From the NCBI GenBank assembly GCA_045591095.1, contig JAZNSF010000039.1, positions 1 to 45,258 of the forward strand: a stretch of DNA of 45,258 nucleotides, in the 5' to 3' direction. This DNA is from SIG440 sp045591095. Lineage in GTDB: Bacteria; Bacillota; Clostridia; Monoglobales; Monoglobaceae. The notes beneath the pieces were generated by a model. It was not told where the DNA came from and did not search any database. It saw nothing but the letters and a program-made list of their open reading frames with translations. How positions within the stretch are numbered: the first letter of the stretch is position 1; every line of letters begins with the position of its first letter. A program made the translations under genes and the position numbers. Below are positions 31,765-40,755 of the stretch, piece by piece.

Positions 31765-34392
31765 TTACTGCATTTTTGCAAGGCTTTCGTTTACCTTGTC
31801 AAGCATAGCTTTGTAATTTTCGCCCTTTTGGCGTTCTTCCTCGACAACAGCCTTTGGAGCCTTGTCGGTAAAGCCTTTGTTTGAAAGTTTTCCCTCAACG
31901 CGCTTGATTTCGCTCTCGAGTCTTGCCTTTTCCTTGGTAAGACGCTCAATCTCCTTTTCGCGGTCAACAAGCTCGTCCATTGGAAGAAGAATTTCTGCCT
32001 TGGCAGTAACCACCGAAACTGCATTTTCGGGAGCATTTTGCTTGTCACTTAACACAACCACTTCCGATGCGCCGGCAAGCTTTTCAAAGAATATTCCTGC
32101 CTTTTGGAATAAGTCTTTTTCAGCTGTTACCACAAACAGCTTAACCTTTTTTGATGGGGGAACATTCATTTCGTTTCGTACATTACGGATACCCTTGATT
32201 GCATCCATTATACTAACCATCTGGCTTTCTGCCTCAGGATTTGAAAGCTCTGCCACAGCCTTTGGCCACTCAGAAATCATAATACTTTCGCCCTCGTGGG
32301 GAAGTGCCTGCCAGATTTCTTCGGTAATAAACGGCATAAATGGATGAAGCAGTTTAAGTGTGTTTGAAAGTACATAAACGAGTACATTTTGCGCTACTAC
32401 GTTGCTTTCATTTTCTTCAAAGAATCTTGGTTTTACAAGCTCGATGTACCAGTCGCAAAACTCGTCCCAGATGAAGTCATAAAGCTTTTGTACCGCTATA
32501 CCAAGCTCGTACTTCTCGAGGTTTTCAGTAACTTCCTGAGCTAAGTTGTTGTATCTGTGAAGTATCCATTTGTCCTCGATGTTTAGCTTGTCATAAGCGG
32601 GGAGTTCTGCCTTGTCAACTGTCAGATTCATCATTATAAATCTTGACGCATTCCAGATTTTGTTAGCAAAGTTTCGGCTTGCCTCTACTCTTTCTAAGTA
32701 AAATCTCATATCGTTTCCGGGTGAGTTTCCTGTTGCAAGAGTAAATCTAAGTGCATCAGCACCGTACTTATCAACAATCTCAAGGGGGTCAATACCGTTA
32801 CCAAGCGACTTACTCATCTTTCTGCCCTGACTGTCACGCACAAGGCCGTGGATATACACATGCTTAAATGGCTCTTTGCCCATATGCTCAAGACCTGAGA
32901 ATATCATACGTGCAACCCAGAAGAAGATTATATCATAACCTGTAACAAGTACTGATGTCGGATAGAAATAGTCAAGGTCGTCTGTCTTTTCGGGCCAGCC
33001 CAAAGTTGAGAACGGCCAAAGAGCTGAGCTGAACCATGTGTCTAAGACATCGTCCTCCTGCTTAACTTTGCCACCGCACTTGGGACACTTGTCTATATCA
33101 GTTTTGGAAACTGTCATTTCGCCGCAGTCCTGACAATAAAATGCCGGAATTCTGTGTCCCCACCAAAGCTGACGCGAGATACACCAGTCATGGACATTTT
33201 CCATCCAGTTCATATAGGTTTTTGAGAATCTGTCGGGGATAAATGCTACATCGCCGTCTTTTACTACCTTGATTGCTTTTTCTGCGAGTGGCGCCATCTT
33301 TACAAACCACTGGTTTGAAGTAAGAGGCTCAACTGTAGTTCCGCAGCGGTAACACTGTCCTACATTGTGAAAATGTTCCTCTACCTTTACAAGTAAACCT
33401 AATTCTTCAAGGTCCTTAACCATTTCGCGGCGTGCTTCGTATCTATCCATTCCCTCGTACTTACCACCGTAAGAATTTATTGTGGCATCATCATTAAGAA
33501 CCTTTATCTGCTCTAAGTTATGACGCATACCAACCTCAAAGTCATTGGGGTCATGAGCAGGTGTGATTTTCACGCAGCCTGTACCAAATTCTTTGTCAAC
33601 ATAATCATCTGCAATAACAGGGATTTCTCTGCCAACAAGGGGAAGAATCAAAGTTTTGCCAACTAAATTCTTGTATCTTTCGTCCTCAGGGTTTACAGCA
33701 ACTGCGGTATCACCAAGAAGTGTTTCGGGACGTGTGGTTGCGATAATTACATACTCGTCACTATCCTTTACCGGATACTTGATATGCCAGAAGTTACCAG
33801 CCTGCTCGGCATATTCAACCTCGGCATCAGAAAGCGCTGTTGTACAGCAGGGACACCAGTTGATAATACGGTTGCCACGGTAAATAAGGCCTTTTTCATA
33901 AAGGTTTACAAAAACCTCACGAACAGCCTTCGAGCAGCCCTCGTCCATGGTAAATCTTTCTCTTTCCCAGTCGCAAGAACAGCCAAGCTTTTTAATCTGG
34001 TTTATAATGCGGTTTCCGTACTGTTCTTTCCAGTCCCAGACAAGCTTTAAAAATTCGTCTCTGCCAAGGTCATGGCGAGTCAGGCCCTTTTCCTTGCGAA
34101 GGTTTTCCTCAACCTTAATTTGAGTCGCAATTCCTGCATGGTCTGTTCCGGGAACCCATAAAGCCGCATAGCCTTGCATTCTTTTTGTTCTTATGAGAAT
34201 ATCCTGAAAAGTCTCGTCAAGAGCGTGTCCCATATGTAATTGTCCCGTTACATTGGGGGGTGGAATTACTATGGTAAATGGCTCCTTGTCTTTATCTATT
34301 TTTGTGTGGAAGTATCCCTTGTCTACCCAATTACTGTAGATTTTATCTTCAACAGCTTTCGGGTCATATGTTTTTGGTAGTTCTCTGGACAC
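31765..34392 (-). CDS. valS: Valyl-tRNA synthetase
   Basis: An 875-residue class I synthetase. HMGH (the HIGH motif) is at 53-56 after PPPNVTGQL, and KMSKS occurs in GRKMSKSLGNG. The editing domain has TTRPETLLGDTAVAV and a tRNA-binding coiled coil ends the protein (KEIERLTKEKARLESEI). Translation starts at GTG 34392 with AAAGGGG upstream. It lies 17 bases after tyrS. No T-box leader is present, although valS often has one in Firmicutes. It is the last gene of the operon. Confidence 0.97.
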   Translation of the reverse strand: MSRELPKTYDPKAVEDKIYSNWVDKGYFHTKIDKDKEPFTIVIPPPNVTGQLHMGHALDETFQDILIRTKRMQGYAALWVPGTDHAGIATQIKVEENLRKEKGLTRHDLGRDEFLKLVWDWKEQYGNRIINQIKKLGCSCDWERERFTMDEGCSKAVREVFVNLYEKGLIYRGNRIINWCPCCTTALSDAEVEYAEQAGNFWHIKYPVKDSDEYVIIATTRPETLLGDTAVAVNPEDERYKNLVGKTLILPLVGREIPVIADDYVDKEFGTGCVKITPAHDPNDFEVGMRHNLEQIKVLNDDATINSYGGKYEGMDRYEARREMVKDLEELGLLVKVEEHFHNVGQCYRCGTTVEPLTSNQWFVKMAPLAEKAIKVVKDGDVAFIPDRFSKTYMNWMENVHDWCISRQLWWGHRIPAFYCQDCGEMTVSKTDIDKCPKCGGKVKQEDDVLDTWFSSALWPFSTLGWPEKTDDLDYFYPTSVLVTGYDIIFFWVARMIFSGLEHMGKEPFKHVYIHGLVRDSQGRKMSKSLGNGIDPLEIVDKYGADALRFTLATGNSPGNDMRFYLERVEASRNFANKIWNASRFIMMNLTVDKAELPAYDKLNIEDKWILHRYNNLAQEVTENLEKYELGIAVQKLYDFIWDEFCDWYIELVKPRFFEENESNVVAQNVLVYVLSNTLKLLHPFMPFITEEIWQALPHEGESIMISEWPKAVAELSNPEAESQMVSIMDAIKGIRNVRNEMNVPPSKKVKLFVVTAEKDLFQKAGIFFEKLAGASEVVVLSDKQNAPENAVSVVTAKAEILLPMDELVDREKEIERLTKEKARLESEIKRVEGKLSNKGFTDKAPKAVVEEERQKGENYKAMLDKVNESLAKMQ

Positions 34393-34409
34393 TTTTAAAA
34401 CCCCTTTCT

Positions 34410-35636
34410 TTAAGCAATAACTATCTTTAAAAATACTTTCTTACCTTTTTTCACAACAATCTTGCCGTCGGCAAAAATGTCTTTTGTAACCATATAGGTT
34501 ATATCATCAATTTTGTTGCCATCTATGCTCACGCCGCCCTGCTGAACAAGTCTTCTGCCCTCGCCCTTAGACGGTGCAAGTCCTGAAACTGCGAGTAAAT
34601 CAACAATATTTATTCCTGCATCAACTATGCTACTTTCAAGTTCGAATGTAGGCATATCAGCATCGTTACTGCCTGCGCCGAATACCGCTTTTGCGGCAGT
34701 TTGTGCTTTTTCGGCCTCGATGTCGCCATGTACCATTTTGGTAACTTCGTAAGCAAGGCGCTCTTTTGCGCTATTGAGCGCCTGACCCTCAAGCTTTTCG
34801 TATTCTCGGATTTCTTCCATTGTGACAAATGTAACCAGTTTCAAAAGTCTGATAACGTCTTTGTCGTCGACATTACGCCAGTACTGATAGAATTCGTAAG
34901 GAGTAACCTTTTCGGGGTCAAGCCAAAGTGCACCCTTTTCGGTCTTACCCATCTTTTTACCCTCTGATGTGGTAAGAAGTGTAAACGTCATACCGTAGGC
35001 TTCTTTTGCATCTTTTCTTCTGATAAGTTCGATACCGCCGATGATATTTGACCACTGGTCGTCACCACCGAATTCCATTATACAGTCATATTCCTTGTGG
35101 AGCTTGTAAAAGTCATAGCTCTGCATAAGCATATAGTTAAATTCAAGGAATGAAAGTCCGCGCTCCATTCTTGCCTTAAAGCATTCTGCCGAGAGCATAC
35201 GATTTACCGAAAAATGAACGCCTACTTCACGCAAAAAGTCTACATAGTTAAGGTCGAGTAGCCAGTCAGCATTGTTTACCATTATTGCCTTACCGTCCGA
35301 AAAATCAATAAACTTTGACATCTGAGCCTTGAACTTGTCTGCGTTACTTTGGATTTCCTCACGGCTTATCATGGGACGCATATCGGTTTTACCTGTCGGG
35401 TCGCCTACCATGGTAGTACCGCCACCAAGGAGGATTATGGGTCTGTGTCCCGCATTTTGCATATGCTTCATAACAACCAGCTGCATAAAGTGGCCTATAT
35501 GAAGGCTGTCTGCAGTTGGGTCAAAGCCGATATAAAAGGTTATCTTCTTGTTTTCAAGAAGCTCCTTTATTTCATTTTCGTGTGTCATCTGGGCAATAAG
35601 CCCGCGCTCTTTCAGTACTTCAAAAACATTTTTCAT
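34410..35636 (-). CDS. tyrS: Tyrosyl-tRNA synthetase
   Basis: A 408-residue class Ic synthetase with HIGH at 46-49 (FDPTADSLHIGH), the tyrosine-binding YDFYKLHKEYDC and GGDDQWSNI, and the KMSKS-equivalent KMGKT. A C-terminal S4 RNA-binding domain spans about 345-408. ATG 35636 follows GAAAGGATA. It lies 17 bases from the DUF4340 gene on one side and from valS on the other, with no room for a T-box. Confidence 0.97.
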   Translation of the reverse strand: MKNVFEVLKERGLIAQMTHENEIKELLENKKITFYIGFDPTADSLHIGHFMQLVVMKHMQNAGHRPIILLGGGTTMVGDPTGKTDMRPMISREEIQSNADKFKAQMSKFIDFSDGKAIMVNNADWLLDLNYVDFLREVGVHFSVNRMLSAECFKARMERGLSFLEFNYMLMQSYDFYKLHKEYDCIMEFGGDDQWSNIIGGIELIRRKDAKEAYGMTFTLLTTSEGKKMGKTEKGALWLDPEKVTPYEFYQYWRNVDDKDVIRLLKLVTFVTMEEIREYEKLEGQALNSAKERLAYEVTKMVHGDIEAEKAQTAAKAVFGAGSNDADMPTFELESSIVDAGINIVDLLAVSGLAPSKGEGRRLVQQGGVSIDGNKIDDITYMVTKDIFADGKIVVKKGKKVFLKIVIA

Positions 35637-35653
35637 TTTGTGTATCCTTTCTT

Positions 35654-37018
35654 CTAATCCCTTTTCATAGGATTGTTACTTGCTTCCTTAAGTTTTTTCA
35701 TTAGTTTTTCAACGTCTTGCTTTTCAACCTCAAATTCAGCCTTTCCGTCTGAAAATACTGCGTACGAATTTTCGCCTACCTTAACAAGGCTTATGGTCTG
35801 CAGTGTTGGATAGGTATCATATTTAACAGTAACTACAATATCCTTTGTATCTTTTGGCACAGTATTTATATCATTTTTAAAACTCATATCACTGATGCTT
35901 TCGATTATATCTTCAAAAACACTGCTGCTTGCCGCCTTGCCGTTTATAAAATACTTTCTGCCACTCTCGCTTTGTCCTGCAGTGGTGATATCAAAGGTTT
36001 CGCCCATATTGACAACTTTTATTCCAACAATATGCTCCGGCTCGGCCTTTAAAATTCCGCCGTCTATTACAAAGAACGGGTCAATCTGCAAAAATTCCAA
36101 AAGCGATGTCTTTACAGTAAAAATTTCATCTTTGCCTAACTTTTCGGCAAAAGTTTCGCCGTTTTGGCTTTTTCCCAAAAGAAGAGTTTCGGTCTTTCCG
36201 TCCCACTTAAAAGTAAGTTCTGCACAGCTACCCTTGTCAAGACCATATACCGCGAGGTCCTTGGATGGATTTTTGACAAAAGTGTTAGCCTTGATTGCAG
36301 GTATCTTTACGGCAATATTTTGCTCAAAGAGCTCGTCGTCAACCTCGCGCCTGTATGGTCTTTCCATAGTATAAACATTATTTTTCCCTATGGCAAGCTC
36401 CGCATTTGTTTTAAGTCTGATTTCGGTTATATCGCCATTATAATCGGTGTATTTATAATAGGTTGGCAAAGTTTCGGTCTTGGCAAGATAAGGGAAAACA
36501 TCCCTTTCCATAAGACTGTCCAGACTCGGCGCCAGAATATCCCGCGCTGACTCGTATATGACATAGGTTTTTCTGTCGTCTGAAACTCTGAATGCGCAAA
36601 GATTCTTGTTTGTTCCCAAAAAGCGGATTATGGCATCTTCACCATCGTCAATGTCAAGCCTTACGGTTTTTGCATCCGACATATCAAAGCTTTCAAGATC
36701 CTTGCGGCTCACTGTACCTACGGCTGTGATTTTTGACGCCGCCGCAACCATCTTTTCGACAGCTGTTTGGTCAAGCTTTGCCGATTTTTTGTCTTTAAGC
36801 CTCCACACGCCATCCTCTTTTTCGAGGGTATAGCTTCCGGTTTTGTCTGACACAGTGTATTCTTCTATCTCGGTAGAAATACAGCTGAAAGCTTCTGTCA
36901 CCTGTGACTTAGTGTAACCGGCCACACTGCCGCTCCACACATAATAGCCGGCAACCGAAGCAAGAACCAAAAATAAAGCCACCGCCGCCCATATTAAAGC
37001 AACAATCTGTCTTTTCAT
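35654..37018 (-). CDS. DUF4340 domain membrane-anchored protein
   Basis: A 454-residue protein with one N-terminal membrane helix (about residues 5-27, IVALIWAAVALFLVLASVAG) and a long extracytoplasmic part. That part is built from repeated beta-rich units such as SYTLEKEDGVWRLKDKKSAKLDQTAVEKM, the pattern of DUF4340. Relatives are often encoded beside GldA/GldG-type ABC transporter genes, but none is next to this one. It starts at ATG 37018 with GGAGGCGAT and sits between aspS and tyrS in the housekeeping operon. Function is unknown; an envelope role is inferred from topology. Confidence 0.8.
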   Translation of the reverse strand: MKRQIVALIWAAVALFLVLASVAGYYVWSGSVAGYTKSQVTEAFSCISTEIEEYTVSDKTGSYTLEKEDGVWRLKDKKSAKLDQTAVEKMVAAASKITAVGTVSRKDLESFDMSDAKTVRLDIDDGEDAIIRFLGTNKNLCAFRVSDDRKTYVIYESARDILAPSLDSLMERDVFPYLAKTETLPTYYKYTDYNGDITEIRLKTNAELAIGKNNVYTMERPYRREVDDELFEQNIAVKIPAIKANTFVKNPSKDLAVYGLDKGSCAELTFKWDGKTETLLLGKSQNGETFAEKLGKDEIFTVKTSLLEFLQIDPFFVIDGGILKAEPEHIVGIKVVNMGETFDITTAGQSESGRKYFINGKAASSSVFEDIIESISDMSFKNDINTVPKDTKDIVVTVKYDTYPTLQTISLVKVGENSYAVFSDGKAEFEVEKQDVEKLMKKLKEASNNPMKRD

Positions 37019-37066
37019 TACATCGCCTCCTTAAGATTTAACGCTGTAACATAGTACAAATTTGTT

Positions 37067-38854
37067 TTACTCTTCTTTGGTGTCAATCTTTATTGAAAGA
37101 TCCTTAAGCTGTATATCATCTACAACGTCAGGAGAGTTTGTCATAAGTTCTGCCGCTGTCTGTACTTTGGGGAATGCAATAACATCACGGATAGAGTCGC
37201 AGCCCGCCATAATCATCACAAGTCTGTCAAGTCCGTAAGCTAAGCCCCCATGAGGAGGTGTGCCGTACTTAAATGCTTCTAAGAGATATCCAAATCTCTC
37301 CCAAGCAGCTTCGGGGGTAAAGCCCAGCTTTTCAAACATCTTCTGTTGGAGTTCTGTGCTATAAATTCTAAGGCTTCCGCCACCGATTTCGGTACCGTTT
37401 AGCACAACGTCATAAGCCTTTGCGCGAACATTCTCAGGCTCGGTATCCAGTTTTTCGATATCCTCGTCCATTGGTGATGTAAACGGATGATGCTTTGCAA
37501 CAAAACGATTTTCTTCTTCGGAATATTCAAAGAGCGGGAACTCGGTTACCCAAAGGAAGTTCATTTTGTCTTTGTCAATCATATCAAATCTGTTTGCAAC
37601 TTCAAGTCTTAAGCTTCCAAGTGCGTCATAAACCACCTGGTTGGTATCGGCAACAATCAAAATTCCGTCGCCAACCTCGGCCTCTGCTTTTTTAAGGATT
37701 TTCTCTACTGTATCCTCGCTTAAGAACTTTGTTATTTGCGAACGAAGTCCGTCTTCCTCAACCACAATCCAAGCAAGGCCTTTTGCGCGATAAGTCTTCA
37801 CATATTCCGAAAGTGAATCAAGGGTTTTTCTTGTAAGTGATGCGCCAAGGCCTTTGGCGTTTATGCATCTTACGCTTCCGCCGTTTTCGATTGCGCCTGT
37901 AAATACTTTAAAATCGCAGTCCTTAACTTCATCTGTTATATCAATAAGCTCCATACCAAATCTGGTATCAGGCTTATCAGAGCCAAATCTATCCATCGCT
38001 TCTTTATAAGGAAGTCTTAAGAATGGTGTTTCGATATCCCGATTTAAAACTTCCTTAAATACTCTCTTTAAAAATCCTTCATTAATCTCGATAACAGTAT
38101 CAATATCAGCGTATGAAAGCTCAAGGTCAATCTGAGTAAATTCGGGCTGACGGTCAGCACGAAGGTCCTCGTCCCTAAAGCAACGTGCAATCTGGAAGTA
38201 TCTGTCATACCCTGCAAGCATCAAAAGCTGCTTGTACTGCTGTGGCGACTGAGGAAGCGCATAAAACTTTCCTGGATGCACACGGCTTGGAACAAGATAG
38301 TCACGCGCGCCCTCTGGGGTACTTTTGGTAAGCATTGGTGTTTCAATTTCCAAAAATCCCTGCTGGTCAAAGTAGTCTCTTGCAACCTTTGCCGCCTTGT
38401 GACGCATAATTATGTTCCTCTGCATATCGGGGCGTCTTAGGTCTAAGTATCTATACTTAAGTCTTAATGCATCGTTTGTGTCAATGCCCTCTTCGATATA
38501 AAAGGGAGGAGTTTCAGATTCGTTAAGGATACGTATTTCCTCGGCAATAACCTCAATCTCGCCTGTCTTCATATCGTGGTTTATGTTTTCGGGTGTGCGA
38601 AGTGCGACTTTGCCGCGGACAACTACAACGTATTCGCTTCTTACCTTTTCGGCCTTTTCAAATACCGTTCTTTCGGTCGAATCATTAAATGCCACCTGAA
38701 CAATACCTGTTCTGTCCCTGAGTGTCATAAATATAAGCTGACCAAGTAGTCTATTCTTTGCGGCCCAGCCACAAAGCACAACCTCGCGGCCTGCATCCTT
38801 TGCCGAAAGCTCACCGCACATATCGCTTCTTTTTAGTCCTTGCATTGTTTCCAT
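37067..38854 (-). CDS. aspS: Aspartyl-tRNA synthetase
   Basis: A 595-residue bacterial-type class IIb synthetase. It has the N-terminal OB-fold anticodon domain (GQLIFMTLRDRTGIVQVAF), motif 2 (FRDEDLRADRQPEFTQIDLE), the inserted GAD domain (about 290-410) and motif 3 (GLDRLVMIMAG). ATG 38854 follows GGGGAGGTAT and lies 2 bases after hisS. With GatCAB encoded nearby it may be non-discriminating and also charge tRNA(Asn), but that cannot be decided here. No T-box is present. Confidence 0.97.
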   Translation of the reverse strand: METMQGLKRSDMCGELSAKDAGREVVLCGWAAKNRLLGQLIFMTLRDRTGIVQVAFNDSTERTVFEKAEKVRSEYVVVVRGKVALRTPENINHDMKTGEIEVIAEEIRILNESETPPFYIEEGIDTNDALRLKYRYLDLRRPDMQRNIIMRHKAAKVARDYFDQQGFLEIETPMLTKSTPEGARDYLVPSRVHPGKFYALPQSPQQYKQLLMLAGYDRYFQIARCFRDEDLRADRQPEFTQIDLELSYADIDTVIEINEGFLKRVFKEVLNRDIETPFLRLPYKEAMDRFGSDKPDTRFGMELIDITDEVKDCDFKVFTGAIENGGSVRCINAKGLGASLTRKTLDSLSEYVKTYRAKGLAWIVVEEDGLRSQITKFLSEDTVEKILKKAEAEVGDGILIVADTNQVVYDALGSLRLEVANRFDMIDKDKMNFLWVTEFPLFEYSEEENRFVAKHHPFTSPMDEDIEKLDTEPENVRAKAYDVVLNGTEIGGGSLRIYSTELQQKMFEKLGFTPEAAWERFGYLLEAFKYGTPPHGGLAYGLDRLVMIMAGCDSIRDVIAFPKVQTAAELMTNSPDVVDDIQLKDLSIKIDTKEE

Positions 38855-38856
38855 TT

Positions 38857-40116
38857 TTATACCTCCCCTAAACTTTCTGCCAAAGTTTTGGAAGAAAGCT
38901 CTGTATCTATAGTTTCGCCGTTTTCCATATTCTTTAGTCTTGCGTTCTTTGTAGCTATCTCGTCATCACCAAGCACAAGGCTATATCTTGCACCTAATTT
39001 ATCCGCATACTTCATCTGTGCCTTAAGGCTTCTTGAGCATAAATCCTGCTCGGCAGATATTCCCATCTCCCTTAGCTCAAAAATAAGCTTTTGCGCAAAA
39101 ATTTCGGCATTTTCGCCCATGGTTGCTATAAAGAGTCGGGGCTTTACATCCATCTGGGAAATTTCCTGCTGTTTTTTTATAACCAGGATAAGTCTTTCAA
39201 GTCCTGCTGCAAAGCCTATGCCGTCGGCAGGCTTCCCGCCAAGCTGTTCGACAAGGCCACTGTATCTTCCGCCACCGCAAACCGTAGACTGCGCACCAAG
39301 TGCATCAGACACAAATTCAAAAACTGTTTTTGTGTAGTAGTCAAGTCCACGTACAATATCGGGGTTTACTTTATATTCAATTCCCATATTGTCAAGATGG
39401 GCTTTAACTTTTTCAAAATGGTCGCTACAGTCACCACAAAGGTGGTCAACCATTTTGGGTGCGCCTTTTGCAATCTCTGAGCAGATTTCGGACTTACAGT
39501 CAATAATCCTCATAGGATTTTTTTCAAGTCTTTCAAGGCAAGTGGGGCAAAGCTTTTCGCGGTAATTCTCAAAATATTCACGAAGCTTCTGATTGTAATC
39601 TTTCTTACACACAGAGCAGCCTATGCTGTTTATATTAAGTTCAATCCCCATAAGCTTAAGTTCTTTTAAGAACATATACGCAAGCGAGATAACCTCGGCA
39701 TCAGTAACGGGAGAGCTTGCACCAAAACACTCAATACCGAACTGGTGGAACTCTCTTAGTCTTCCCGACTGTGGTTTTTCGTACCTGAAGCACGGGATAA
39801 TATAACTCAGCTTTGTCGGCTGCGGATTTGCATAAAGTGAGTTTTCGATGTAGCTGCGAACCAAAGTCGCTGTACCCTCGGGCTTTAGGGTAAGGCTTCT
39901 TCCGCCCTTATCCTCAAAGGTATACATCTCCTTTTGCACAACGTCGGTTGTATCGCCCACCCCGCGCTGAAAAAGTGCAGTTTCTTCAAAAACGGGTGTG
40001 CGGATTTCCTTATAACCAAATCTCTCGCACACGCATCTTGCAGTGTTTTCTACATACTGCCAAAGCTTACTCTCCTGTGGCAATACGTCTTCTGTACCTC
40101 TTGGTTTTGTAATCAT
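38857..40116 (-). CDS. hisS: Histidyl-tRNA synthetase
   Basis: A 419-residue class IIa synthetase. It has motif 1 around RTPVFEETALFQRGVGDTTD, motif 2 LRPEGT-type (LTLKPEGTATLVRSY and FRYEKPQSGRLREFHQFG), the histidine motif VRGLDYYTKTVFEF and a C-terminal anticodon-binding domain. It has an unusual cysteine-rich insert CSVCKKDYNQKL..CPTCLERL at about 185-210. ATG 40116 follows AAAGGAC. It lies between engB and aspS in the operon, as in many Firmicutes (hisS-aspS). Confidence 0.96.
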   Translation of the reverse strand: MITKPRGTEDVLPQESKLWQYVENTARCVCERFGYKEIRTPVFEETALFQRGVGDTTDVVQKEMYTFEDKGGRSLTLKPEGTATLVRSYIENSLYANPQPTKLSYIIPCFRYEKPQSGRLREFHQFGIECFGASSPVTDAEVISLAYMFLKELKLMGIELNINSIGCSVCKKDYNQKLREYFENYREKLCPTCLERLEKNPMRIIDCKSEICSEIAKGAPKMVDHLCGDCSDHFEKVKAHLDNMGIEYKVNPDIVRGLDYYTKTVFEFVSDALGAQSTVCGGGRYSGLVEQLGGKPADGIGFAAGLERLILVIKKQQEISQMDVKPRLFIATMGENAEIFAQKLIFELREMGISAEQDLCSRSLKAQMKYADKLGARYSLVLGDDEIATKNARLKNMENGETIDTELSSKTLAESLGEV

Positions 40117-40134
40117 TTGTCCTTTGTCCTTTCT

Positions 40135-40743
40135 CTATTCTGCCTTGGGGCTTTGCTCAGTATCCAGAACATAATCAATAAGCTCTAAAACCTCGTCTCT
40201 GCCCTCACGGCTCTCGGCTGAAAACGGAATAAGCACCGAATCTTCACCAAGCTCTAAATCCTCATAAATCGCTGTTAGATTTCCCTCAATCTGGGATTTT
40301 TTCAGCTTATCAAGCTTCGTAGCAACTACAAACGGTTCGTAATTGTAGGTCTTTATCCAGTCAAACATCATCTTGTCGTCGGCTGTCGGCTTATGCCTTG
40401 CATCTACAAGCTGAATTACCTGAACCAAATTCTCGCGTTTGGAAAGATAATTTTCAATCATCCCTGCCCATTTGTCTTTTTCCTGCTTTGAAACCTTGGC
40501 ATATCCATACCCGGGTAAATCCACTATGCGAAACTTCCCGCCTATCTCATAAAAGTTTATGGTAGCGGTCTTTCCCGGGGTACTGCTTGTTCTTGCCAGG
40601 TTCTTTCGGTTTGTAAGGCAGTTGATAAGCGACGACTTTCCAACGTTCGAGCGCCCTACAAGAGCAATCTCGGGAAGGTCTTTTGATGGATACTGCTCGT
40701 ACTTTACAGCAGTAATTAAAAGTTTTGCGTCAACAAATTCCAT
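40135..40743 (-). CDS. engB: Ribosome biogenesis GTPase YsxC/EngB
   Basis: A 202-residue TRAFAC GTPase needed for assembly of the large ribosomal subunit. The P-loop GRSNVGKSS is at 30-38, G2 threonine in TSSTPGKT, G3 DLPGYGYA, G4 TKLD and G5 FSAES. It starts at ATG 40743 with GGGAGG, 12 bases after lon. A lon-ysxC pair is the classical order in Bacillus and clostridia. Confidence 0.96.
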   Translation of the reverse strand: MEFVDAKLLITAVKYEQYPSKDLPEIALVGRSNVGKSSLINCLTNRKNLARTSSTPGKTATINFYEIGGKFRIVDLPGYGYAKVSKQEKDKWAGMIENYLSKRENLVQVIQLVDARHKPTADDKMMFDWIKTYNYEPFVVATKLDKLKKSQIEGNLTAIYEDLELGEDSVLIPFSAESREGRDEVLELIDYVLDTEQSPKAE

Positions 40744-40755
40744 TATTTACCCTCC

